This document shows, piece after piece, positions 36,061 to 43,741 of a DNA stretch of 64,000 bases. Within the stretch, counting starts at the first letter, position 1, and each line of letters begins with the position of its first letter. Source of the stretch: Gammaproteobacteria bacterium (GTDB taxonomy: Bacteria > Pseudomonadota > Gammaproteobacteria > Natronospirales > REEB76); NCBI GenBank assembly GCA_027315405.1, contig DAHUYB010000097.1, positions 29,340-93,339 of the forward strand, read 5' to 3'. The notes beneath the pieces are model-generated. The model did no database searches. It worked only from the letters and a program-made list of their open reading frames with translations, and was not told the DNA's origin. The position numbers were made by a program, and so were the translations under genes.

Positions 36061-36660
36061 CTAGTTTAACGGCGGAGTGGCTGCGGTGCTGGCCGTGGTT
36101 GCCGGAGCCTTATGGCTGGCTTGCGGTTGCACCTTGTGCCTGGCTATGGGCTTGTGCGTGGCTTGGCTATGAGCCGTTTTCGCCTGGGTATAGTCGAAGG
36201 ACTTGGACTGCAGCACGTTGCCGCTGCCGTCCAGCACTTCCACCGTCCAGGTACCGGTCTGATCCGGCATCAAGGTCTTGCTGGACCATACGCGCCAGTG
36301 GTTGGCCTTGGGTTCGAACTTCACTTTCGCCATGGTCCTGCCCTTGAACTCCCAGCGATGGGTGATGGTCTGGCCGGCGGCATCCTTCAGCACGCTGAAA
36401 AAAAACACTTTGTCGTGGCGGTTGTCGAGGGTGCGGATGTTATCCGCCGGTTTACGCTCGCTGACGGCGGTGGTGAACTGGGCCTGTCCCACCTTGGCGG
36501 TGGCGGCGGGTGCCGGAGCGGCTGCCGTAGAGGCGCTGACCGCGGGGCTAGCCGGCATGGCGGTGGAGGCCGCCGGGGAAGTTTGAGCCTGGACGGCGCC
36601 GCTTGCCAACAGCAGCAGGGCGCCGAAGATGGTGAGGCAGGTTTTATGGATCGCGCGCAT
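36061..36660 (-). CDS. Exported DUF2914-domain protein
   Basis: A 199-residue product with a signal peptide, an Ala/Ser/Pro-rich linker (about 25-60) and a C-terminal DUF2914 domain (KVFFFSVLKDAAGQTITHRWEFKGRTMAKVKFEPKANHWRVWSSKTLMPDQTGTWTVEVLDG). It ends in a basic His/Lys-rich tail. DUF2914 is an immunoglobulin-like domain of unknown function, often periplasmic and next to envelope genes. The ATG at 36660 is set by GGAGAT upstream. Confidence 0.82.
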   Translation of the reverse strand: MRAIHKTCLTIFGALLLLASGAVQAQTSPAASTAMPASPAVSASTAAAPAPAATAKVGQAQFTTAVSERKPADNIRTLDNRHDKVFFFSVLKDAAGQTITHRWEFKGRTMAKVKFEPKANHWRVWSSKTLMPDQTGTWTVEVLDGSGNVLQSKSFDYTQAKTAHSQATHKPIARHKVQPQASHKAPATTASTAATPPLN

Positions 36661-36852
36661 GTGAGCATCTCCTAGCAAACGCCACCAAGTTGGCGGTGCT
36701 CAGAGCATCGAGTATATCGCCTCCTGCGCGCGCCGCACGCCGAAGCCAGGGGTAATTATCGTCAAGGATCCTACATAATGCGACGCCAGTGGGCGGCAGT
36801 TCCGCCGGCAGGCATGCAACATGCTTGGCCACGATAATTCTGGAAGATTCCC

Positions 36853-36882
36853 AAAAAAGAAGGGCTCCTGACGGAGCCCTTC
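36853..36882 (-). terminator. Terminator of the DegP/MucD-type protease gene
   Basis: A 10-bp perfect stem GAAGGGCTCC/GGAGCCCTTC with a 4-nt loop followed by TTTTTT on the minus strand, 24 bp past the stop codon. A textbook intrinsic terminator. Confidence 0.93.
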
Positions 36883-36905
36883 GGGTTTATGCGCAGACGC
36901 GCGCT

Positions 36906-38288
36906 TCAATCGCCCAGCACCAGATAGAAAATCTGGTCATTGCGACGCACCCGCAGCGCCACCGGCCCAGTTATGTGGCTCAGCGCCTGGCGGAATTCCG
37001 CCACGTTCGCCACCACTGCACGGTTCACGGCGGTGATGACGTCGCCCTGACGCAGGCCGGCCATGTAGGCCTCGCTGTTAGGATCCACACCGGTCACCAG
37101 CACGCCTTTCACCTGGCCGTAGAGCGGCGAGCTCTCGTTCAGGTTGCTAACGGTGATGCCGCGCAACTGCGGATGTGCGGACGACGCCACCTGCTGGGAT
37201 TCCAGCTTGCCTATGGAGGCGTTGATGGTGATGGTGCGGCCATTGCGGATCACACCCAAATTCAGTTTTGTGCCCACGCGCATGGCACCGATGGTGTTGC
37301 TGAGGTCGGCGGCACTGGTTACCGGATTGCCGTTGATGCTTACGATGACATCATTGGCTTTGATACCGGCTTTTTGGGCCGCGGAACCCGGCACCACCTG
37401 GTTGACGACAGCCCCCTGCTGTTGAGGGAGTTTGAGAGCCTGGGCCAGTTCCGGCGTCAGGGACTGAACTTGCACACCCAGCATGCCGCGTTCCACCTTG
37501 CCGTACTTGATGAGCTGGTCCATCACATCCTTGGCCATGTTGATGGGGATGGCAAAACCGATGCCGATGTTGCCGCCGCCGCCGCCGCTGGTGACGATCA
37601 TGGTGTTGATGCCCACCAGCTGGCCTTCCAGATTCACCAGCGCGCCGCCGGAATTACCCGGATTGATGGCAGCATCGGTCTGGATGAAATCCGAGTACTT
37701 GCCGTCCTGCACCTGGGTGCGGCCCTTGGCGCTGATGATGCCGGCGGTAACCGTGTGGTTCAGGCCGAAGGGGTTGCCAATGGCGATCACGAAATCACCC
37801 ACCTGCAGGGTGTCGGAATTGCCCAGTGGAATCTGGGTGAGACCCTTGGCATTGATCTGCAGCACCGCGATGTCGGTGTCCGGATCGCGGCCGATGACTT
37901 TGGCCTTGAAGCTGCGGTTGTCGTACAGCGTCACGGTGATCTTGTCGGCATTTTCGATGACGTGATTGTTGGTGAGGATGTAGCCCTTGGCGGCATCCAC
38001 GATCACGCCCGAGCCCAGCGCCTGGAAATTACGCTCGATCGGCTGGTTGGGCATGCCGAAGAACTGCTGGAAAAACGGATCGTTGAAAAACGGGCTCTGC
38101 TGCATGGTCACATGGCCGCTGGTGGAGATGTTGACCACCGCCGGCGACACCCGTTTGATGATCGGCGCCAGGGTCGGCACCGGTTGGCCTTGCACAAACG
38201 GCGGCGGCATGTGGGCGGAAGCCGCCCACGGACTGATAAGCAGCAACGCGGCGCACACGGCACCGGTGAAAATCGTCGGACGTTTCAT
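36906..38288 (-). CDS. mucD: Periplasmic serine protease DegP/MucD (Do family)
   Basis: A 460-residue exported protease and chaperone for misfolded envelope proteins. A signal peptide (1-25) precedes the trypsin-like domain with the triad His109 (LTNNHVIENA), Asp139 (DTDIAVL) and Ser213 (NPGNSGGALVN), then two PDZ domains (about 265-355 and 375-455). The order and the FFNDPFFQQFFG loop region match MucD/DegP rather than DegS. A sigma-E-type promoter candidate lies about 200 bp upstream, and a strong terminator follows. Confidence 0.95.
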   Translation of the reverse strand: MKRPTIFTGAVCAALLLISPWAASAHMPPPFVQGQPVPTLAPIIKRVSPAVVNISTSGHVTMQQSPFFNDPFFQQFFGMPNQPIERNFQALGSGVIVDAAKGYILTNNHVIENADKITVTLYDNRSFKAKVIGRDPDTDIAVLQINAKGLTQIPLGNSDTLQVGDFVIAIGNPFGLNHTVTAGIISAKGRTQVQDGKYSDFIQTDAAINPGNSGGALVNLEGQLVGINTMIVTSGGGGGNIGIGFAIPINMAKDVMDQLIKYGKVERGMLGVQVQSLTPELAQALKLPQQQGAVVNQVVPGSAAQKAGIKANDVIVSINGNPVTSAADLSNTIGAMRVGTKLNLGVIRNGRTITINASIGKLESQQVASSAHPQLRGITVSNLNESSPLYGQVKGVLVTGVDPNSEAYMAGLRQGDVITAVNRAVVANVAEFRQALSHITGPVALRVRRNDQIFYLVLGD

Positions 38289-38483
38289 GATGATCCCTCT
38301 AGAGTTGACGGATACTGAGACGGCCGCTATCCACGGCCTGACCTGTTTCTAAAATTTCTGCAATGCGCAAACCCCGGGTGAGGTTTATTCAGCAGCGGCT
38401 ATGAGCATAATCACGCGGCGCGTCGTCACCGGCACCATTGTAGTAAGAACCGGACGAAATGCGGGCGAACACGCGGCCTAGTT

Positions 38484-38511
38484 ACAGACCTGAAACTACC
38501 AACGAAGTTCC
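38484..38511 (-). promoter_or_regulatory. Candidate sigma-E (AlgU) promoter for the mucD-type gene
   Basis: On the minus strand GGAACTT (38505-38511) and TCTGT (38484-38488) are separated by 16 bp, close to the sigma-E consensus GGAACTT-N16-TCTGA. It points to the DegP/MucD-type gene, a typical sigma-E target, with a leader of about 190 nt. Confidence 0.45.
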
Positions 38512-38564
38512 GCTGCCCGCGGAGTCAGCGCTGCTGGCGCGCAGCCGCGGACGCAATTCCGGGC

Positions 38565-38604
38565 CGGAACTTCCCGTGCGCCAGACGCGCAACGGGAAGT
38601 CCGG
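38565..38604. repeat. Strong inverted repeat downstream of hsp20
   Basis: CCGG-AACTTCCCGT and ACGGGAAGT-CCGG form a long stem around a GC-rich loop 12 bp after the hsp20 stop codon. There is no T-tract, so it is either a weak terminator or a message-stabilising hairpin. The rest of the 326-bp gap to the protease gene holds only the sigma-E-like promoter. Confidence 0.5.
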
Positions 38605-38615
38605 GCGGATGGTTC

Positions 38616-39062
38616 TCAGGAGGCCTTCACCGTGATGCGGCGCGGCTGGGCTTTCGCATGCTTGGGAATACTGATTTCCAGCACCCCGTGGTTGCCGCGG
38701 GCGCTGACGCCTTCGGCATCGGCGGTGTCCGGCAGCGTGAAGCGGCGGAAAAACTGGCCGCTGACGCGCTCCACCCGGCGATAGCCGTCGTGCTCCTCGC
38801 GGGCTTGGCTCTGGCGCTCGCCCTTGAGGGTCAGGATGCCGCCCTCCATGGTGATTTCGATGTCCTTGGGGTCCACGCCCGGGACATCCGCGTGGATCAC
38901 AAAGCGGTTGGCTTCCTCCTTGATATCCACCGCCGGCACCCAGTCGCTGGCGGTAAGGCCGGACTCGGTGTCCTGCCCGGCCAGGTTGCGATCGAAGAGC
39001 CGGTTGATTTCATTGTGGAGCTGGCTCGCCAGGCCCCAGGGTTGATAACGGATCATGTTCAT
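38616..39062 (-). CDS. Small heat-shock protein Hsp20
   Basis: A 148-residue ATP-independent holdase with an N-terminal arm (MIRYQPWGLASQLHNEINRLF), an alpha-crystallin domain (WVPAVDIKEEANRFVIHADVPGVDPKDIEITMEGGILTLKGER to GVLEISIPK) and the C-terminal I-x-V-type anchor (RRITVKAS). GGAGGA precedes the ATG. It is monocistronic and divergent from the ribonucleotide reductase genes. Confidence 0.95.
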   Translation of the reverse strand: MNMIRYQPWGLASQLHNEINRLFDRNLAGQDTESGLTASDWVPAVDIKEEANRFVIHADVPGVDPKDIEITMEGGILTLKGERQSQAREEHDGYRRVERVSGQFFRRFTLPDTADAEGVSARGNHGVLEISIPKHAKAQPRRITVKAS

Positions 39063-39215
39063 GTTGTGGTCCTCCAGAGTCGGAATGTATTTCAGTGTTA
39101 ATGAGGTAAGGCCGCTTGCGCAGTTCTCAAGTGGGTGCGCGCCGCGGGTTGTTGAATTTCACGCACAAAACCACTGTCGCTTCCCATGTCCCAATATTTG
39201 TGATTTACTCGCGCC

Positions 39216-39231
39216 ACCCTAGATATTGTGT
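39216..39231. promoter_or_regulatory. Candidate NrdR box
   Basis: ACCCTAGATATTGTGT matches 13 of 16 positions of the palindromic NrdR consensus ACACTATATATAGTGT. It lies about 290 bp before nrdJa in the 455-bp hsp20-nrdJa gap. NrdR boxes usually come in pairs; a weaker CCAATATTTGTG lies 25 bp upstream but not at clean helical spacing, so this stays tentative. Confidence 0.35.
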
Positions 39232-39320
39232 CGACTCGTCGTGGATGTTCGACTTGGAATCCAGTTCGAACACGGTTTAGTTTTGTCATATAACTTATTG
39301 ATTTATAACATTAAAGATAT

Positions 39321-39349
39321 TTGACAAATCCGGGATCAGGGTCTAGTCT
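39321..39349 (+). promoter_or_regulatory. Candidate sigma-70 promoter of nrdJa
   Basis: A perfect TTGACA (39321-39326) is followed 17 bp later by TAGTCT (39344-39349), a weak -10. The A+T-rich stretch just upstream (39280-39320) could act as an UP element. It would give a leader of about 160 nt before the nrdJa ATG. Confidence 0.5.
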
Positions 39350-39517
39350 TTAAGCGGGTGTTGCCGGGTACCCGCCGCACAAGATGTTGTGGTGCGTCGT
39401 CCCCAGCTTTCCCACAAGTTATCCAGAGGATTTACGCCAGCCGGGGATCGGGACCCAGCAGGTCCGGAGCGCTTTCCGATAAAAATCATTAGAAATACGC
39501 AGGATATGAACTGAATT

Positions 39518-41665
39518 ATGAATACTGTGCTCAAGACCGCCACCCAACCCGCCACTGAAATCCCGGTACAGGAAGCCTCGGCCGACATCTGGGACAAGAA
39601 ATACCGCCTCAAGGCCAAGGACGGCACCGTCCTGGATCAGAGCGTGGACGACACCTGGAAGCGCGTGGCGCGCGCACTGGCGGATGTGGAGCAACCCGAG
39701 CAGCGCGAACACTGGAACGAGAAATTCCTGTGGGCGCTGCGCCACGGCGCCATCCCCGCCGGCCGCATCGTCTCCAACGCCGGCGCCTTGGAGCACAAGC
39801 CCGCCACTTCCACCATCAATTGCACCGTGTCCGGCACCATCCGCGACTCCATGGACAACATTCTGGACAAGGTGCACGAGGCCGGACTCACCCTCAAGGC
39901 CGGTTGCGGCATCGGTTATGAATTTTCCACCCTGCGTCCGCGCGGCGCCTACGTGGCCGGCGCCGGCGCCTACACCTCCGGCCCCATGTCGTTCATGGAT
40001 ATCTACGACAAGATGTGCTTCACGGTGTCGTCGGCGGGCGGACGCCGCGGCGCGCAGATGGGCACCTTCGACGTGGGCCATCCGGACGTACTGGATTTCA
40101 TCCGCGCCAAGCGCGAGGACGGACGCCTGCGGCAGTTCAACCTGTCGCTGCTGGTCACCAAGAATTTCATGGAAGCGGTGAAAGCCGATGGCGAGTGGCA
40201 GTTGGCGTTTCCGCTGGACCTGAAGGAAGTGGCTGCCGACGGTATGGACCTCAAGGATGAAACCAAAGTGGTATGGCGCGAGTGGCCCACCACCGAGGGC
40301 TACTTCATCAACGACGCCGGTCAGGTGGCCTGCAAGATCTACAAGACCCTGCCGGCGCGCCGCGTGTGGGACATGATCATGGCGTCCACCTATGACTTCG
40401 CCGAGCCCGGCTTCGTGCTCATCGACAAGGTCAACGAGATGAACAACAACTGGTGGTGCGAGAACATCCGCGCTACCAACCCCTGCGGCGAGCAGCCGCT
40501 GCCGCCCTATGGTTCCTGCCTGCTGGGCTCGGTGAACCTCACCCAGTTCGTGCGCGAGCCGTTCACCGAGCACGCGCATTTCGACTGGGACGAATACCGC
40601 GAAGTGGTAAAAGTCTTCACGCGCATGCTCGACAACGTGGTGGAGGTCAACGGCTTGCCGCTGGCGCGCCAGCGCGAGGAAATCCTGCGCAAGCGCCGCC
40701 ACGGCATGGGCTTCCTGGGGCTGGGTTCCACCCTCACGCTGCTGGGCATGAAATACGGCTCGCCGCAAGCGGTGAAGTTCACCGAAGACGTGTCCCGCGA
40801 GATGGCCATCGCCGGCTGGCTGGAAGCCCTGGAACTGGCCAAGGAGAAAGGCCCGGCGCCCATCATGCTGGAGGAATTCCAGGTCACCGCCGAGATGCTG
40901 CGCAAGCGCCCGGAGATGAAACGCGACGGCTGGAAGGTAGGCGACACCATCAAGGGCAAGGACCTGCACGCCAGCTACAGCCGCTACATGCAGCGCGTCG
41001 CCGAGGTGGCGCCGGAGCTGGTGGAACAGCTGGCGCTGACCGGCGCGCGTTTCACCCACCACACTTCCATCGCGCCCACCGGCACCATCTCGCTGTCGCT
41101 GGCCAACAATGCCAGCAACGGCATCGAGCCGTCGTTCGCGCACCACTATTTCCGCAACGTGATCCGCGAGCGCAAGAAGAGCAAGGAGAAGGTCGACGTG
41201 TTCTCCTACGAGCTGCTGGCCTACCGGCATCGGGTGAACCCCAAGGCCATGCCCAACTCGGAGAAACCCGAGGAGAAGCTGCCGGAGTATTTCACTACCG
41301 CCGAGACCATCACCCCCAAAGAGCACGTGGACATCCAGGCGGCCTCGCAGAAATGGATCGACTCCTCCATCTCCAAGACCGCCAACGTGCCCACCGATTA
41401 TCCCTACGAGGATTTCAAGGACATCTATCGCTACGCCTACGACAGCGGCCTCAAGGGCTGCACCACCTTCCGCTTCAACCCGCAGGCTTTCCAGGGGGTG
41501 CTGGTGAAGGAGCAGGACCTGAAGAACACCGTATATCAGTTCACGCTGGAAGACGGCAGCCTCATCGAAGCGCGCGGCGATGAGGAGATCGAATACGACG
41601 GTGAGACGCACACCGCCGCGAATCTTTACGACGCCCTAAAAGAAGGTTACTACGGCAAGTTCTGA
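39518..41665 (+). CDS. nrdJ: B12-dependent ribonucleotide reductase, catalytic subunit (NrdJa)
   Basis: Class II reductase making deoxyribonucleotides with adenosylcobalamin and without need of oxygen. The 715-residue product shows the C225-equivalent region STINCTVSGT, the GCGIGYEFSTLRPRGAYVAGAGAYTSGP specificity/substrate loop, and the finger-loop NPCGEQPLPPYGSC (321-333) with radical Cys and catalytic Glu. It lacks the C-terminal cysteine domain, which is encoded separately as nrdJb 271 bp downstream. This split form is known from Pseudomonas aeruginosa. Confidence 0.95.
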   Translation: MNTVLKTATQPATEIPVQEASADIWDKKYRLKAKDGTVLDQSVDDTWKRVARALADVEQPEQREHWNEKFLWALRHGAIPAGRIVSNAGALEHKPATSTINCTVSGTIRDSMDNILDKVHEAGLTLKAGCGIGYEFSTLRPRGAYVAGAGAYTSGPMSFMDIYDKMCFTVSSAGGRRGAQMGTFDVGHPDVLDFIRAKREDGRLRQFNLSLLVTKNFMEAVKADGEWQLAFPLDLKEVAADGMDLKDETKVVWREWPTTEGYFINDAGQVACKIYKTLPARRVWDMIMASTYDFAEPGFVLIDKVNEMNNNWWCENIRATNPCGEQPLPPYGSCLLGSVNLTQFVREPFTEHAHFDWDEYREVVKVFTRMLDNVVEVNGLPLARQREEILRKRRHGMGFLGLGSTLTLLGMKYGSPQAVKFTEDVSREMAIAGWLEALELAKEKGPAPIMLEEFQVTAEMLRKRPEMKRDGWKVGDTIKGKDLHASYSRYMQRVAEVAPELVEQLALTGARFTHHTSIAPTGTISLSLANNASNGIEPSFAHHYFRNVIRERKKSKEKVDVFSYELLAYRHRVNPKAMPNSEKPEEKLPEYFTTAETITPKEHVDIQAASQKWIDSSISKTANVPTDYPYEDFKDIYRYAYDSGLKGCTTFRFNPQAFQGVLVKEQDLKNTVYQFTLEDGSLIEARGDEEIEYDGETHTAANLYDALKEGYYGKF

Positions 41666-41746
41666 CGACGTCAGAACCCGGGGGCTGGTTGGGAAGAGTG
41701 ATGTAAGAATTCTGACGCCGCAGCTTCAGGCTGCGGAAGTGTTAGT

Positions 41747-41781
41747 GGAGGGCGGGAAATGCGGCCGGTAAAGCCGCACTC
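41747..41781 (+). repeat. Imperfect direct repeat with hairpin, copy 1
   Basis: GGAGGGCGGGAAATGCGGC with a following CGGTAAAGCCGCAC: a GCGGC/GCCGC hairpin. A second copy is at 41848-41885. Both lie between nrdJa and nrdJb. A separate perfect hairpin CCGCAGC/GCTGCGG is at 41718-41736. Confidence 0.7.
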
Positions 41782-41847
41782 CTGCGGCCGCCGCCAGGCG
41801 GAGACAATGATTTTTCAGTTCCGAGCCCGCAAGGGAACGGGAGACTG

Positions 41848-41885
41848 GGGAGGGCGGGATGCGCGGCCGGTACAGCCGCGCATCT
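41848..41885 (+). repeat. Imperfect direct repeat with hairpin, copy 2
   Basis: The second copy has the same GGAGGGCGGGA lead, but the stem is one base-pair set longer (GCGCGGC/GCCGCGC), a compensatory change that keeps the hairpin. This suggests selection on RNA structure or a REP-type element rather than chance duplication. Confidence 0.7.
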
Positions 41886-41936
41886 TGTTCCGTGCACGAA
41901 CTAGGTAACTGAATTTATTGAGAGTAGAGCAAGACC

Positions 41937-42704
41937 ATGAGCATCAAGATCGAAAAGAAAATCACCCGCTATGCGGTGCAGAAGCCCGAGGAAACCGTTG
42001 CCAAAACGGCGCCGGTGAGCACCGAGAAAGCCGAGGTCAAGGCCGCGGCCCTGGCGGTGTCCTCGCGGCCGGTGGAAAAGATCATCGCCGAGAAGCGCCC
42101 CAAGGCCGAAGTCATCCGCATGCACGAGAAGCTGGAGCGGCCGGACATGCTCATCGGCTCCACCTACAAGGTGAAGACCCCGGTCTCCGACCACGCCATG
42201 TACATCACCATCAACGACATCCTGCTGAACGAGGGCACGCCCTACGAGCAGCGCCGGCCGTTCGAGATCTTCATCAACTCCAAGAACCTGGACCATTTCC
42301 AGTGGATCGTGGCGCTGACGCGCATCATCAGCGCGGTGTTCCGCAAGGGCGGCGACGTGACCTTCCTGGTGGAGGAGCTGAAAGCCGTATTCGACCCGCG
42401 CGGCGGCTACTGGAAGCCGGGCGGGCACTTCATGCCCTCGCTGATCGCCGAGATCGGCGAAGTCATCGAGAAGCACCTGATCATGATCGGCCTGATGCAC
42501 AAGGACGAGCTCGACGACCACCAGAAACAACTGGTGGCCGAGAAGCGCGCCGAATTCGAGGCCGCCGCCAAGCAGACCGATGCCTTTGCCGAATCCAAGT
42601 TCCCGGCCGGCGCGCAGTTATGCGTCAAGTGCAGCAACGCCGCGGTAGTGATGATGGATGGGTGTATGACGTGCCTGAATTGCGGGGATTCGAAATGCGG
42701 TTAA
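41937..42704 (+). CDS. B12-dependent ribonucleotide reductase, C-terminal subunit (NrdJb)
   Basis: A 255-residue partner that supplies the redox-shuttle cysteines missing from NrdJa. The N-terminal 60 residues are a basic linker. The central domain has RPDMLIGSTYKVKTPVSDHAMYITINDI and RRPFEIFINSKNLDHFQWIVALTRIISAVFRKGGD. The C-terminus ends in a cysteine cluster (CVKC, then CMTCLNCGDSKC). Fused in most class II enzymes, it is separate here as in Pseudomonas. Distance and repeats between the two genes may set their expression ratio. Confidence 0.92.
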   Translation: MSIKIEKKITRYAVQKPEETVAKTAPVSTEKAEVKAAALAVSSRPVEKIIAEKRPKAEVIRMHEKLERPDMLIGSTYKVKTPVSDHAMYITINDILLNEGTPYEQRRPFEIFINSKNLDHFQWIVALTRIISAVFRKGGDVTFLVEELKAVFDPRGGYWKPGGHFMPSLIAEIGEVIEKHLIMIGLMHKDELDDHQKQLVAEKRAEFEAAAKQTDAFAESKFPAGAQLCVKCSNAAVVMMDGCMTCLNCGDSKCG

Positions 42705-42899
42705 GGCTGCTCCAATTGCCTTGAATACGGTGTTAAAACGCCCGCCCCAATCCTCATGTACGACAAAAGTACGCTCCGGGTTGGGAAGGCCGTTTTGTCT
42801 TGTCTCACGCCAATTGGATGCAGCCTTCAAGAGCATCTTGTCGGCTGACGCCCGCTTGTTTCCAGCAGCGTCAGTAGGCATCTGATAGCATTGCTAGCT

Positions 42900-43739
42900 A
42901 TGAAACGAAGGGAACTCGCGACAAAGCCCAGACCTTTCCTGCGCTGGGCAGGTAGCAAGAAAAAGCTACTTCCCCGGCTAGTCGAATTCTGGTCTCCCAA
43001 CTATTCAAGATATCTAGAACCGTTCATGGGTTCGGCGGTTCTATTCTTCTCAATTGCCCCACAGCGAGCGATCTTATCAGATATAAATGACGAGCTAATC
43101 GAAGTATTTAGCGCAGTAAAGCGCTACCCAAGAGCGATTCACAGCCGACTTTTAGAGCTACCGCGTGGCAAGCGTGCTTATTACAAGATAAGAAAAGAAA
43201 ACAGTAATGGCCTAGGATTAATAGACCGAGCAGTTCGCTTTATATATTTGAATCGTTTCTGTTTCAACGGCATTTATAGAGTGAATCAGAATGGTAAATT
43301 TAATGTTCCATACGGCGGTAACAGTAATGCTTATGTTCCGACATTAGAAGACTTCAAAAGTACATCGGCCGCTTTACGTAGAACAAATATCATAGCCGAT
43401 GATTTTGAGTCTACGTTGAAAAAAAATGTCCGTAAAGGGGATTTTGTTTATATAGATCCACCATATGCGCAAGACAATCGGAAGGTGTTCCACCAATACC
43501 GTCCAAACGAATTTGGTCTAGAAGATTTAAATAGACTTGCGAGATCTCTTGACTTAATCAACAGGCGTGGCGCGCATTTTCTACTTAGCTACGGATGGTG
43601 TCCTGAGGCGCTACGCATTTTTAGGTCATGGCCGCATCAAAAGTTAATGGTTCACAGAAATATTTCCGGATTTGTGGAATCGCGTAGACTGGCTGCGGAG
43701 CTTCTTATGACTAATATACCTGAAGCTCACTGGAGTTGA
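42900..43739 (+). CDS. Dam-family DNA adenine methyltransferase
   Basis: A 279-residue N6-adenine methyltransferase of the Dam/DpnM alpha class. It has motif X FLRWAGSKKKL (13-23), motif I YLEPFMGSAVLFF (38-50), the acidic ILSDINDELI (58-67) and catalytic motif IV DPPY (186-189) in order. The ATG at 42900 is preferred to a TTG three codons earlier; no clear ribosome site is visible. Codon use and base content are much more A+T-rich than nrdJb. The ParB-like gene starts 2 bp after its stop, so they are co-translated. No restriction endonuclease is adjacent. Target site unknown; GATC is possible but not shown. Confidence 0.9.
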   Translation: MKRRELATKPRPFLRWAGSKKKLLPRLVEFWSPNYSRYLEPFMGSAVLFFSIAPQRAILSDINDELIEVFSAVKRYPRAIHSRLLELPRGKRAYYKIRKENSNGLGLIDRAVRFIYLNRFCFNGIYRVNQNGKFNVPYGGNSNAYVPTLEDFKSTSAALRRTNIIADDFESTLKKNVRKGDFVYIDPPYAQDNRKVFHQYRPNEFGLEDLNRLARSLDLINRRGAHFLLSYGWCPEALRIFRSWPHQKLMVHRNISGFVESRRLAAELLMTNIPEAHWS

Positions 43740-43741
43740 GC

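Noticed and set aside
36789..38318. A 509-codon plus-strand frame opposite the DegP/MucD gene
   Set aside because: Antisense shadow of a protein with an intact catalytic triad and PDZ domains; no ribosome site or recognised domain.
39100..39135. Heat-shock sigma-32 promoter upstream of hsp20 (CTTGAG ... CCTCATTA, minus strand)
   Set aside because: The two elements are about 19 bp apart; sigma-32 promoters need roughly 13-15.
39232..39517. Cobalamin riboswitch upstream of the B12-dependent reductase
   Set aside because: No B12-box-like conserved element or long multi-stem structure could be found by eye.
39419..41611. A 730-codon minus-strand frame opposite nrdJa
   Set aside because: It is the mirror of a strongly coded GC-rich gene; the translation is low in structure, His/Gly/Val-rich, and matches no family.
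42618..42881. 87-codon minus-strand frame between nrdJb and the methyltransferase
   Set aside because: Composition is protein-like in part (ASNWRETRQNGLPNPERTFVVHEDW), but there is no ribosome site and it overlaps the NrdJb cysteine domain. It might be a remnant; evidence too thin to list.
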